DNA from: Candidatus Zhuqueibacterota bacterium
GTDB lineage: Bacteria > Zhuqueibacterota > QNDG01 > JABMRT01
Length of the DNA stretch: 64,000 nucleotides
NCBI GenBank assembly: GCA_013202295.1
Contig: JABMRT010000093.1
Location: 1-64,000 of the forward strand
Direction of reading: 5' to 3'
The notes under the pieces were generated by a model, which saw only the letters and a list, made by a program, of their open reading frames with translations, ran no database searches and was not told the origin of the DNA. Both the position numbers and the translations under genes were made by a program. This document shows positions 11,767 to 21,528 of this stretch, in pieces. Positions within the stretch are counted from its first letter, which is position 1. Every line of letters starts with the position of its first letter.

Positions 11767-13125
11767 ATGAATCAGCCCAACCACACGCAAGAAACACCCA
11801 CCGCACTGATGCGATGGGGCGCGTTAGTGATGATCAGTATCGTCATGTTCGCGAGCTACTATTTCTATGACGTCTACTCAGGCGTCAAATCCACATTACA
11901 GGCAGAAACCGGGATCACAAATGCGGAATACGGCACCATGTACGGCGCCTATTCATTTACAAATTCTATTCTGCTCATGGCTTTTTTGGGCGGCATTTTA
12001 CTCGATCGCTGGGGCATTCGAAAAACCGCGTTGACCTTCTTCGCATTCATGGCTTCTGGTGCCTTACTCACCGCTTACGGCGCATCCAGTGTGTTTCGTG
12101 AAGGGGGTGTTGGATTCTCTCTTTTTAGTAACTTTTTAAAAAACATGTCACCCTCTTTAAAAATGATGATCCTGGGGCGGTTGATTTTCGGACTCGGCGC
12201 GGAAACATTTTATGTTGTCATCAATAAAATTATTGCAAAATGGTTCAAGCATAAAGAGCTCGCACTCGCCTTCGGGATCAGTCTTGCATTCGGTCGTTTC
12301 GGTACAGCGGCCGCCTTCAGCATCTCTCCCCGTCTGGCGAGCAGCGCCTCATCCATTGATCCAGTTGCCTGGTTCAGTGTCATTCTCATGCTTATCAGTT
12401 TGGGAACGCTGATCGTTTATTTGATTCTGGATCGTGTCTATGACCGCCGGTTTACTGCGACGGGACTGACTGCCGAAGGGGAATCCTTCTCACTTCGTGA
12501 CATCAAACTTCTGTTGACCAACAAATCTTTCTTATATATCACGGGATTGTGCGTTCTTTTCTACTCTGCAGTTTTCCCGTTCCTCGGCTTCGCGCCAGAT
12601 TTTCTGCATAATAAATTCGGTTTTTCTCTGGAGCGATCTGGAGATTTAACCACCATTCTGCCTTATGGAACCGTGCTATTTACTCCGATATTCGGATGGT
12701 TCTGTGACAAAAAGGGCAGAAGCGCATCCGTCATGATCACAGGATCGATTATGCTTATCCTCGTGCACCTGACCTTTTCACTGACAAACTTGATGCCCTA
12801 TATTCCGTTATTTCTATTGGGAGTAGCGTTCTCCCTGGTGCCTGCTGCGATGTGGCCTTCGGTCGCAAAAATTGTGGATGAGAAACGACTCGGCACAGCG
12901 TATGGATTCATGTTCACCGTGCAAAATTACGGGCTCATGCTTTTTCCCTGGTTCATCGGGCTGACTTTGGATGCAACCAATAAAAATGTGGCAGCAGGAG
13001 ATCCGCTCAACTACACGTACGCAATAGTGGGATTGTCAGGCATGGGAGTCATCGGTCTCGTTTTTGCGCTGCTTCTGAAACGCGAGGATCTCCGTAATAA
13101 TTCTATCCTTGAAAAAGTCATATGA
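11767..13125 (+). CDS. MFS transporter, MFSD1-like
   Basis: SYYFYDVYSGVKSTLQAETGITNAEYGTMYGAYSFTNSILLMAFLGGILLDRWGIRKTA; LIFGLGAETFYVVINKIIAKWFKHKELALAFGISLAFGRFG. Confidence 0.8.
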   Translation: MNQPNHTQETPTALMRWGALVMISIVMFASYYFYDVYSGVKSTLQAETGITNAEYGTMYGAYSFTNSILLMAFLGGILLDRWGIRKTALTFFAFMASGALLTAYGASSVFREGGVGFSLFSNFLKNMSPSLKMMILGRLIFGLGAETFYVVINKIIAKWFKHKELALAFGISLAFGRFGTAAAFSISPRLASSASSIDPVAWFSVILMLISLGTLIVYLILDRVYDRRFTATGLTAEGESFSLRDIKLLLTNKSFLYITGLCVLFYSAVFPFLGFAPDFLHNKFGFSLERSGDLTTILPYGTVLFTPIFGWFCDKKGRSASVMITGSIMLILVHLTFSLTNLMPYIPLFLLGVAFSLVPAAMWPSVAKIVDEKRLGTAYGFMFTVQNYGLMLFPWFIGLTLDATNKNVAAGDPLNYTYAIVGLSGMGVIGLVFALLLKREDLRNNSILEKVI

Positions 13126-13139
13126 GGAGGATTCTGCAA

Positions 13140-13466
13140 ATGAAAACCGGGATTACTTTTTTCTTGATCATCTTGCTTGTGACAGGATGTTTTCATCGAT
13201 CCGGCCCTGCACCCCAGTCTAAATGGGATGCCATGCTTCAGATGGAAATCAACAAAAACCACGAAAACCCAATCCACTTTTCTGGCCTGTGTTCCAAGCC
13301 GATTACGGATAGAGTCAAGCATGAGATGGAAAAATCCGGCATTGTGATTCAGACCCGGATAGATGATAAATTTACGGCAATCGGAAATACCAAACAAATC
13401 AGGAAACTCTCTCGTCTGAGATATGTTAAACGGCTTGAGGGTGCCAAACCGGTTAAAATGCACTAG
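13140..13466 (+). CDS. Small predicted lipoprotein resembling the propeptide of the adjacent subtilase (ORF track start 13122; AGGAGG precedes ATG 13140)
   Basis: Lipobox LLVTGC; C-terminal 42 aa align without gaps to residues 75-116 of the downstream S8 protease (14 identities counted by eye). Confidence 0.75.
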   Translation: MKTGITFFLIILLVTGCFHRSGPAPQSKWDAMLQMEINKNHENPIHFSGLCSKPITDRVKHEMEKSGIVIQTRIDDKFTAIGNTKQIRKLSRLRYVKRLEGAKPVKMH

Positions 13467-13481
13467 AAAGGGAAACTCCAA

Positions 13482-15689
13482 ATGAAACGTCTCACACTTG
13501 TAATTCTGCTTGTCAGTTTTTGTGGTAGTTTAATCGCTGATTCAAATAGGGCTCATCTCGATAAAATGGATGCCATGCTTCGCATACGTTTGGCCGGCAA
13601 TCAGCTGTCCGGCATGAAACTGGGTCCTGCAAAGATTACCGCTGATAATAGGGTTCGAATTATTTTAAAAGGTTCTGATCCAGCATCTGCTATAGAGGAG
13701 GTAGGCGGTACTGTGCATACTCGTATCGGAGAGTTTGCGACCGCGCATGTGGCGTTGGACAGGATTGAAGATCTGGCCAAATTCGGCAGTGTCGAGCGCA
13801 TGCAATTGAGCCGCCCCGTGAAACTCCACAATGATCAGGCCGCTATATTTTCCGAAGCAGATAAAGTTAAAAATGGGACCTCCCCCCTTTCAATGGAATA
13901 TGATGGCACAGATGTGATTGTAGGCATTATTGATTCGGGCATTGACATCGATCATGAAGATTTTAAAAACGCAGATGGCACAACGCGCATTCTCTCGATT
14001 TGGGATCAAAATGTTGATCCGGTTGTGAATCCGCCGGGTGGATTCGACTATGGCCGCGAATGGACACAAACACAAATCAATAGCGGCGTCTGCACCCATG
14101 TCGATACAGACGGACACGGTACACATGTGGCCGGATCAGCTGCAGGCAATGGCCGGGCAATAGGTGCGCATACCGGCATGGCGCCGAAGAGTGATATCAT
14201 CATGGTCGCAACGAATTTCTACTCAACCAGCATCATAGACGGCGCCAGTTATATCTACACCAAGGCAGCAGCTCTGGGTAAACCCTGTGTGATCAATGCT
14301 AGCATTGGAAATCATTTTGGACCCCACGATGGCACCGGTCTGGAATCACAAGCCCTGGACGCATTAATCGCAGCCAATAATGGCCGTTCGTTTTGTTCCT
14401 CTGCCGGAAACGAGGGAAATGACTATATGCATTATTCCATTCCTTCTTCCGATTCGTCATGGACCTATGTTCATGCTAATGAAGATCAATACGCGATCCT
14501 GTTTATACGTTTGCCGGGGCTGATTAAAAATACCATGAAGATACGAATCGGCTGGGATTTCAGCACATACAATCCAAATGATGAATCTGGGGGACCGTAT
14601 GCGTTTGTCGGTCAGACCGACTGGTATACACCGTGGCAAATCATAGGTCAGGAAGGTATTTTTCTGGAGGCATCTCAGGGAGTTACCACACTCGGCCAGA
14701 TCGGCTTTTTTCCTAACACAAACTCCGGCGGCACCACTACCATTGCAATTCAAATATGGGACAACATGACCTGGAATCAAAACGCAGAGACAGTTCAGAA
14801 CATGGAGCTATGGCGCCTAATCATTGAAGGCGCAAACTCGGACGTTGATGTATGGATCGCGGACATTGGTTATCCCTATCTTAATACTGTATCTGCACCC
14901 AATTATATCGTACCGGACAACAATAAAAGTGTGGGCATGCCCGCTGTGGCGAATAATGTCATCGCGGTCGGGGCCTATATGAGTCGAACAGAATGGCTGG
15001 CTTCTGATGGAAACACATACTTGTATGACCCGGACTATGTTGTAGGACAGCTTGCGCCGTTTTCTTCCATTGGCCCCAGTGCGGACGGACGCGTCAAACC
15101 GGAGATAACAGCCCCCGGCATGGCCGTGATTTCTGCGCTCTCCTCTGCAATGACAGGTGTTGAAGCAGCCAGGCTTGTGCCTGGAGAACAACATTGGGCC
15201 TCACAGGGAACCAGCATGGCCAGCCCAATCACGGCCGGGTGTGTCGCATTGTACCTGCAAAAAAATCCAAATGCCACACACTCTCAGATCAAGCAGGCCG
15301 TGATCAACTCCGCGACGAATGATGGATTTACAGGATCTTTACCCAACAATACCTGGGGTTATGGAAAACTCAACATCTTCAGCATGATGACCGCTAACGC
15401 TGTTGAAGATAATCCGGCTCAACCGGGATCATTTGAACTCTTCGCGGCATATCCCAATCCATTCAATCCGACGTCCACAATTCGTTATCAGCTCCCGGCG
15501 CAGTCAAAAGTACAACTCTCGATCTATAATGCTTTGGGACAATTACAAGAAGTGCTGATCGATCAGGTGCAATCCGAAGGCACCCATCAGGTTCAGGTGG
15601 ATGGCAGCGACTGGGCAAGCGGTGTCTATCTCTGCAAAATCGAAGCAGCCGGACAAATCCGAACGACCAAGATGATTCTGATGAAATAA
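13482..15689 (+). CDS. S8 subtilisin-like serine protease with T9SS-type C-terminal sorting domain
   Basis: Catalytic motifs VGIIDSGIDIDHEDF, DGHGTHVAGSAAGNG, GTSMASPITAG; C-terminal YPNPFNPTSTIRYQLP...GVYLCKIEAAGQIRTTKMILMK. Confidence 0.93.
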   Translation: MKRLTLVILLVSFCGSLIADSNRAHLDKMDAMLRIRLAGNQLSGMKLGPAKITADNRVRIILKGSDPASAIEEVGGTVHTRIGEFATAHVALDRIEDLAKFGSVERMQLSRPVKLHNDQAAIFSEADKVKNGTSPLSMEYDGTDVIVGIIDSGIDIDHEDFKNADGTTRILSIWDQNVDPVVNPPGGFDYGREWTQTQINSGVCTHVDTDGHGTHVAGSAAGNGRAIGAHTGMAPKSDIIMVATNFYSTSIIDGASYIYTKAAALGKPCVINASIGNHFGPHDGTGLESQALDALIAANNGRSFCSSAGNEGNDYMHYSIPSSDSSWTYVHANEDQYAILFIRLPGLIKNTMKIRIGWDFSTYNPNDESGGPYAFVGQTDWYTPWQIIGQEGIFLEASQGVTTLGQIGFFPNTNSGGTTTIAIQIWDNMTWNQNAETVQNMELWRLIIEGANSDVDVWIADIGYPYLNTVSAPNYIVPDNNKSVGMPAVANNVIAVGAYMSRTEWLASDGNTYLYDPDYVVGQLAPFSSIGPSADGRVKPEITAPGMAVISALSSAMTGVEAARLVPGEQHWASQGTSMASPITAGCVALYLQKNPNATHSQIKQAVINSATNDGFTGSLPNNTWGYGKLNIFSMMTANAVEDNPAQPGSFELFAAYPNPFNPTSTIRYQLPAQSKVQLSIYNALGQLQEVLIDQVQSEGTHQVQVDGSDWASGVYLCKIEAAGQIRTTKMILMK

Positions 15690-15729
15690 TGTACTGCTGG
15701 ACAATAAAAACCAATGATGGAGTTATACG

Positions 15730-17343
15730 ATGAATAAATCGCGGCATAATATAATTATTTGGATTCTGCTTCTCGCCATCCAGACCACAGCAGTCTTCGC
15801 TTGCACCAACTTTCTCATCACCAAAGGCGCATCCGTGGATGGTTCCACCATGATCACTTACGCAGCCGATTCACATGTTCTCTACGGCGAGCTCTATTAC
15901 ACGCCCCCGGGACATCACCAATCCGGTACAATACTCGATGTGTATGAATGGGACACGGGTGAATATCTCGGCCAAATCGCACAAGCGGATGTAACCTACT
16001 CTGTCGTGGGCAATATGAATGAACATCAGGTATCCATAGGCGAAACCACATACACTGGAAGATATGAATTACAAGACTCGACCGGGATCGTGGATTACGG
16101 CTCACTTATGTACATCGCGCTCCAACGCGCCAAAACAGCCCGTGAAGCGATTCAGGTGATGACTGATCTGGTTGAGGAATATGGCTATTACAGTACGGGT
16201 GAATCCTTTTCTATTTCGGATCCGAATGAAGTCTGGATCATGGAAATGATCGGCAAGGGTCCAGGCAACAAGGGTGCAGTCTGGGTCGCCCGCCGTGTGC
16301 CGGATGGTTATATCTGCGCCCACGCCAATCAGGCCAGAATCCGACAGTTCCCTCTCAATGATAAAAAGAATTGTTTGTATGCGAAGGATGTGATTTCATT
16401 CGCACGGGATAAGGGATATTTCGAAGGCGCGGACGAAGACTTCAGCTTTGCCGACGCCTATGCTCCTTTGGATTTTGGAGGGCTTCGTTTTTGTGAGGCG
16501 CGTGTCTGGGCCATGTTCCGACGCGCTGCACCTGGAATGGAATTTGATTCTGATTATGTCTTTGGAGATCCAAAAGGCGATCCGCTCCCGCTGTGGATTA
16601 AACCGGAAAAGAAACTCTCGGTTCAGGATATCATGGGCTTCATGCGCGATCACTTCGAAGGCACTGAATTGGACATGACTCAGGATATCGGAGCCGGACC
16701 TTACGAGCTGCCTTATCGCTGGCGTCCACTCACCTGGAAAGTGGATTCCGTGGAGTACTGCAACGAACGCGCGACCTCCACGCAGCAGACCGGATTCTCA
16801 TTCGTGGCACAGGCGCGCTCATGGCTCCCCGATCCAATCGGCGGCATTCACTGGTTTGGCGTGGATGACACCTACAGCACGGTTTATGTGCCCATGTATT
16901 GCGGCATACTGAACGCTCCCAATCCTTTCGCGGTGGGCAATGGATCCTTCAATGATTTTTCATGGGATTCTGCATTTTGGGTTTTTAACTGGGTTTCTAA
17001 TTACTCTTATCTCCGCTATAACGTTATGATCAAGGATGTACAGATTCTGCAACGCAAACTGGAGTCCGCATTCATCGCTCAAGTGGATGAAACGGATGCG
17101 GCCGCTCTTGCGCTGTACAAACAATCTCCCCGTCTGGCACGTGAGTACCTCACGGGATATTCAACCGAACAAGCTGAAATGACTGTCAATCGCTGGAAAA
17201 AATTGGGTGAATTCCTGCTCTGGAAATATCTTGATGGCAACATGAAAGATGAACTGGGCAATGTGACACATCCGGGATATCCGGAATCATGGTACAGACG
17301 ACTCGTTGAAAAAACCGGCGACCACTTCGAAGTGACTGACTAG
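15730..17343 (+). CDS. C69 family dipeptidase
   Basis: Signal peptide then ACTNFLITKGASVDGSTMITYAADSH (N-terminal nucleophile Cys); VSIGETTY; NEVWIMEMIGKGPGNKGAVWVARRVPDGYI. Confidence 0.9.
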   Translation: MNKSRHNIIIWILLLAIQTTAVFACTNFLITKGASVDGSTMITYAADSHVLYGELYYTPPGHHQSGTILDVYEWDTGEYLGQIAQADVTYSVVGNMNEHQVSIGETTYTGRYELQDSTGIVDYGSLMYIALQRAKTAREAIQVMTDLVEEYGYYSTGESFSISDPNEVWIMEMIGKGPGNKGAVWVARRVPDGYICAHANQARIRQFPLNDKKNCLYAKDVISFARDKGYFEGADEDFSFADAYAPLDFGGLRFCEARVWAMFRRAAPGMEFDSDYVFGDPKGDPLPLWIKPEKKLSVQDIMGFMRDHFEGTELDMTQDIGAGPYELPYRWRPLTWKVDSVEYCNERATSTQQTGFSFVAQARSWLPDPIGGIHWFGVDDTYSTVYVPMYCGILNAPNPFAVGNGSFNDFSWDSAFWVFNWVSNYSYLRYNVMIKDVQILQRKLESAFIAQVDETDAAALALYKQSPRLAREYLTGYSTEQAEMTVNRWKKLGEFLLWKYLDGNMKDELGNVTHPGYPESWYRRLVEKTGDHFEVTD

Positions 17344-17384
17344 CATTTTGGATGAATTACTTCATTCTGAGTGGCGTTGAAAGA

Positions 17385-17427
17385 TATATGAAAAAAGCAA
17401 GTCCTCAGGACTTGCTTTTTTCATATA
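17385..17427. terminator. Strong terminator (near-perfect palindrome, potentially bidirectional)
   Basis: 21-bp arms TATATGAAAAAAGCAAGTCCT-C-AGGACTTGCTTTTTTCATATA. Confidence 0.9.
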
Positions 17428-17495
17428 CTTTTGTATCTTAATCACATAAGTGATAAGAACTGCACGGATTTAATACCACCTCATATTAATTTACA

Positions 17496-18914
17496 TTGGG
17501 CCCAATGCGAACCAAACTACATCCCCAATCTGATACGGACGGCCTTTTAACGCAAATTGGCGAATTATCTGAAAGCACAGACATGCCCGTGTACGCGGTC
17601 GGGGGATTTGTCCGGGACTGCCTTCTGAATCATCCTGTGGATGAAATCGATTTTGTCGTGATTGGAGATGGACCACAATTCGCCTCCAACGCATGCAAAG
17701 CCATGAAGGGCCATGGATGGGTTGTCTATAAAAAGTTTGGTACGGCCTCTTTTATGGTAGATAATTTCCGTCTCGAATTTGTGACGGCGCGCAAAGAAAT
17801 CTATCAAGCCGACTCGCGAAATCCGGAAGTACTATCTACTGATCTCGCAGAAGATCTATCGCGTCGTGATTTTACCGTAAACACCATGGCCATGCATTTG
17901 GATACAAAACATTTTGGCCTTATCATTGATCCATTCAAGGGCAAGAAGGATATAAAGAAAAAGCTCATCCGCACACCGTTGGATCCTGTGCAGACATTTT
18001 CTGAAGATCCTCTAAGGATCATGCGAGCCGCGCGATTTGCGAGTCAGCTTCAATTCGAAATTCATCCGGATGCACTTCAAGCAATGCAAATGGAACGAGA
18101 GCGTCTTAAAATCGTATCGCAGGAGCGCATCACCGCAGAACTGCTTAAAATTCTTAGTCATCCCAGGCCCAGTATCGGGCTTCGCATTTTACAAAAAACA
18201 CAAGTGTTTGAAATTATTTTTCCTGAGATTAGCGCTCTGGTTGGAATTGAACAGCGCGACACGTATCACCATAAAGATGTTTTTGAACATACCATGAAAG
18301 TACTGGACAATGTCGCCGCAGTTAGTGACAATCTGCTGCTTCGTTTTTCCGCGCTTGTCCATGATATAGGCAAGCCGCGTGTAAAACGCTTTGTCGATGA
18401 TATTGGCTGGACCTTCCATGGCCACGAAGTGACTGGAGTGCGTATGCTGAAACCCATCGCACAAAAGTTGAAATTGTCTAATGAGTATCAGAAATACAGC
18501 CGTGAAATGACCCGGCTTCATATGCGCCCGATTCAACTTATCGGAGAAGATGTAACCGATTCAGCTATTCGACGTTTGATTGTGGATTCCGGGGACAAGT
18601 TGGAAGATCTGATGACCCTCTGCCGTGCAGACATCACATCCGGAAATCCCAATCGCGTAAAGCGTCATTTGACCAACTTTGATTATGTGGCAAAGCGCAT
18701 TGAAGAGGTAGAAGAAAAAGACCGCATGCGTGCATTTCAGTCCCCGGTACGTGGTGATGAAATCATGAAAGCAATGGAAATCCAACCGGGGCCCTACGTG
18801 GGGATTTTCAAGAGACGCATTGAAGAAGCCATTCTGGAAGGCATCATCCCGAATGAGCACGACGCTGCTTTTAATTTTTTACACCAAATAAAAGAAGATG
18901 TGCTTTCTGAATAA
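17496..18914 (+). CDS. CCA tRNA nucleotidyltransferase / poly(A) polymerase family with HD domain
   Basis: VYAVGGFVRDCLLNHPVDEIDFVVIGDG; RRDFTVNTMA; HD motif FSALVHDIGKP. Confidence 0.92.
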   Translation: MGPMRTKLHPQSDTDGLLTQIGELSESTDMPVYAVGGFVRDCLLNHPVDEIDFVVIGDGPQFASNACKAMKGHGWVVYKKFGTASFMVDNFRLEFVTARKEIYQADSRNPEVLSTDLAEDLSRRDFTVNTMAMHLDTKHFGLIIDPFKGKKDIKKKLIRTPLDPVQTFSEDPLRIMRAARFASQLQFEIHPDALQAMQMERERLKIVSQERITAELLKILSHPRPSIGLRILQKTQVFEIIFPEISALVGIEQRDTYHHKDVFEHTMKVLDNVAAVSDNLLLRFSALVHDIGKPRVKRFVDDIGWTFHGHEVTGVRMLKPIAQKLKLSNEYQKYSREMTRLHMRPIQLIGEDVTDSAIRRLIVDSGDKLEDLMTLCRADITSGNPNRVKRHLTNFDYVAKRIEEVEEKDRMRAFQSPVRGDEIMKAMEIQPGPYVGIFKRRIEEAILEGIIPNEHDAAFNFLHQIKEDVLSE

Positions 18915-18971
18915 AAGACTTTAAAGACTCTATATCAAATCTAGTGCGTAGATTAATAAAAAAGCTGACTT

Positions 18972-19171
18972 GCCACAGATTAACACGGATGAAACACGAT
19001 TATAATGACGTTATAGTAGCAAAAAGTACAATCCTAAAAATGAATCGCCATTACTTAATGAATTAGGTAATACCATAACAAAGTTGGATTGCTTATAAAT
19101 TTCGGAAAAGAAAAACTTGAGTTTAAGCGTTTTGTTTAATAACTCTGTGTTAATCGGTGAAAATCAGTGGC
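18972..19171 (-). repeat. MITE-like non-coding repeat, copy C (inverted, internally shortened)
   Basis: GCCACAGATTAACACGGATGAAACAC ... GGTGAAAATCAGTGGC; complement contains ACGCTTAAACTCAAGTTTTTCTTTTCCG matching ACGCTTGCACTCAATTTTTCCTTTTTCCG in copy A. Confidence 0.7.
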
Positions 19172-19408
19172 TAATCATTTTATGTTTATCTCGCACCACA
19201 CAAAACGACATAGAACTTTAAAATCCATAAAACAGTGTTCATTCAATTCAGGATATTTGTTAAAAAATCACTCAAATTGAATTTTCCCGCGAGACAACGG
19301 TTTATCTGTAAAAGCACAGCAAAGAAGCATGAAAATATTCGAAACTTTCAATGGCGTTTTTCGTCTACTCATAAGGTATTTTAAAAGATTAGCACAAAGG
19401 AGGCATCC

Positions 19409-20131
19409 ATGAACGCGGAAACTATGGAGACCAAAGAAATGGGTTTAATAAGTCGTATTGTCGGTATTTTTTCTGCTCCAACAGAAACATTTGAGAGCAT
19501 TAACCGGAAGCCCACCTGGTTGATGCCTTTTTTAATTGTGGTCATTCTAACAATTACGATGCAATATTTCGTGAGAGATATTGGCATGAAAGACCAAGTG
19601 GCCAAAATGGAAGCACGGGGCATGTCAGACGAACAACTTGAAATGGTTAAAAAACAGATGAGTGGACCGGCACAATATATCGGTATTGTTGCCATCCCCG
19701 TGGTTACACTCGCGATTTGGGCTATCATCTCAGGTATCCTTATGCTCGGCACAAACACAGCCATGGGCGGTCAGGCTACCTTTAAAAAAATGTTTGCTGT
19801 TCAAGCCTGGTCAAGTCTGGTTGGAATGCTCGGCGGTATACTTAAAACAGTGTTAATCATATCAAAAGGCAGTACGCAGGGTGTGGCAACCAGCCTTGCG
19901 ATCATTCTGCCCACACCCGCTTTGGCGGAAACACCTCCGGTAATGTATCGACTTTTATCAAAATTCGATGTATTTACGATCTGGGCCCTCGTTCTTTGGG
20001 TAATCGGCATCGCAGCCGTTGGAAACCTTGACACAAAGAAATCTGCGACTGTCGTGATTGCGATATGGGTATTATGGATTATTCTCAGCGTCGCACTCGG
20101 GGGTGTATTAGGGCCAATGTTTGGTGGATGA
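19409..20131 (+). CDS. YIP1 family membrane protein
   Basis: RIVGIFSAPTETFESINRKPTWLMPFLIVVIL; several TM helices; AGGAGG Shine-Dalgarno. Confidence 0.8.
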   Translation: MNAETMETKEMGLISRIVGIFSAPTETFESINRKPTWLMPFLIVVILTITMQYFVRDIGMKDQVAKMEARGMSDEQLEMVKKQMSGPAQYIGIVAIPVVTLAIWAIISGILMLGTNTAMGGQATFKKMFAVQAWSSLVGMLGGILKTVLIISKGSTQGVATSLAIILPTPALAETPPVMYRLLSKFDVFTIWALVLWVIGIAAVGNLDTKKSATVVIAIWVLWIILSVALGGVLGPMFGG

Positions 20132-20170
20132 TCGAAATTTTAAATTAAACAGCCATTGAAAGGATTTCCG

Positions 20171-21499
20171 ATGAGAATGCAAGTTTTACTTTACCTGTTA
20201 ATTTTTATATGTGTGGGAGTGAATGCACAGGACACACTTCGCCTGGATCTGGATCAATGCGTGGAAACCGCATTAAAAAGTAATCCCCAAATATTACAGA
20301 GCGAATTCTATCGCGAAATGTCTGAAAAAGATGTCACAATAGCATTTTCTAACTTTCTTCCCAATGTAAATGCCAGCATGGGATACAACCACTCCACTTT
20401 GGGTCCTTCTTCTCAATTACGTATTGATACGCGTTCAGGCATACTTGTCCCACTGCAGCCCGATGAAATCAAATCTTGGTCCTCCTCTGCTGATGCAACA
20501 ATAAGCCAGACTTTGTTCAACGGAGGATATAACTTCTACAATCTTTCTCAAGCAAAGAACATGGACAAGAGTGCCAAATATTCACTTGAAGCCACAAAAC
20601 AGGAGATTATCTATCGTGTAAAAGAACGATATTACAATCTATTGAAGCAGGAACAATTGCTTCAGGTTCAACACAAAGCGCTGGAATCAGCTAAAGAATC
20701 TCTGAGGCTTTCCCGAACCTTGTTTACTGTGGGCAAGGCTTCCAAATCGGATGAGCTACAGGCTCAGGTTTTAAAAGATCAGGCTGAACTTGCAGTGATT
20801 GAACAGGAAAATATTCTCTCTATCGCGCATTCCTCATTAAACCATGTACTCGGTTTTGATGTGAACAAGGTGATTAAGATTTCGGACAACTTTGATATCC
20901 AGGAAATAGTAATTACATATGAGAAGGCGGCTGAATCGGGCCGGATGTATAATCCCAATTTGATCAAATCTCAGTATGATTTGAAAGCCTCACAAAACTA
21001 TATCGGCATGGCCACAAGTAGTTACCTTCCGAATATTTCCATATACGCCGGATACTCTTGGCGTCATCAGGATTTTAGTCGCATCGAAAATTGGCGGGAT
21101 GAAGATTATAACTGGTATTCGGGTATCTCCTTATCAATCCCGATTTTTCAGGGGTTTTCTCGGATCGCCAATGTCAGCAAAGCCAAATTGAATTATAATT
21201 ATAATCAAGAGATCCAAATTCAACTCCAGAAAGACATTGATCTTGAGCTGAAAGAATCTTATTTTTTACTTCACCAGGCCAAGAAAAAAATTGCTGTGAC
21301 TGAAGTGGCTGTCGAATCAGCAGCAACCAATCTCAAACTGATGCAGGAAAAATTCAGGATTGGATCGGGTACCATGCTTGATATTACGGTTGCCCAGGTC
21401 AGTGATGTGGAAGCCCAAAGCAACAGGATACAAGCATTGTATGAGTATAAACTCAGTGCAGCCCGCTTACAGAAAGCAATGGGGCAATTAAAAGAATAA
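20171..21499 (+). CDS. TolC family outer membrane efflux protein
   Basis: LDLDQCVETALKSNPQI; outer-membrane efflux helical repeats; AAAGGA before ATG 20171 (ORF track TTG start 20156). Confidence 0.9.
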   Translation: MRMQVLLYLLIFICVGVNAQDTLRLDLDQCVETALKSNPQILQSEFYREMSEKDVTIAFSNFLPNVNASMGYNHSTLGPSSQLRIDTRSGILVPLQPDEIKSWSSSADATISQTLFNGGYNFYNLSQAKNMDKSAKYSLEATKQEIIYRVKERYYNLLKQEQLLQVQHKALESAKESLRLSRTLFTVGKASKSDELQAQVLKDQAELAVIEQENILSIAHSSLNHVLGFDVNKVIKISDNFDIQEIVITYEKAAESGRMYNPNLIKSQYDLKASQNYIGMATSSYLPNISIYAGYSWRHQDFSRIENWRDEDYNWYSGISLSIPIFQGFSRIANVSKAKLNYNYNQEIQIQLQKDIDLELKESYFLLHQAKKKIAVTEVAVESAATNLKLMQEKFRIGSGTMLDITVAQVSDVEAQSNRIQALYEYKLSAARLQKAMGQLKE

Positions 21500-21528
21500 C
21501 AGGTTTTGAGAAAAAGGAGCAGAAACTG

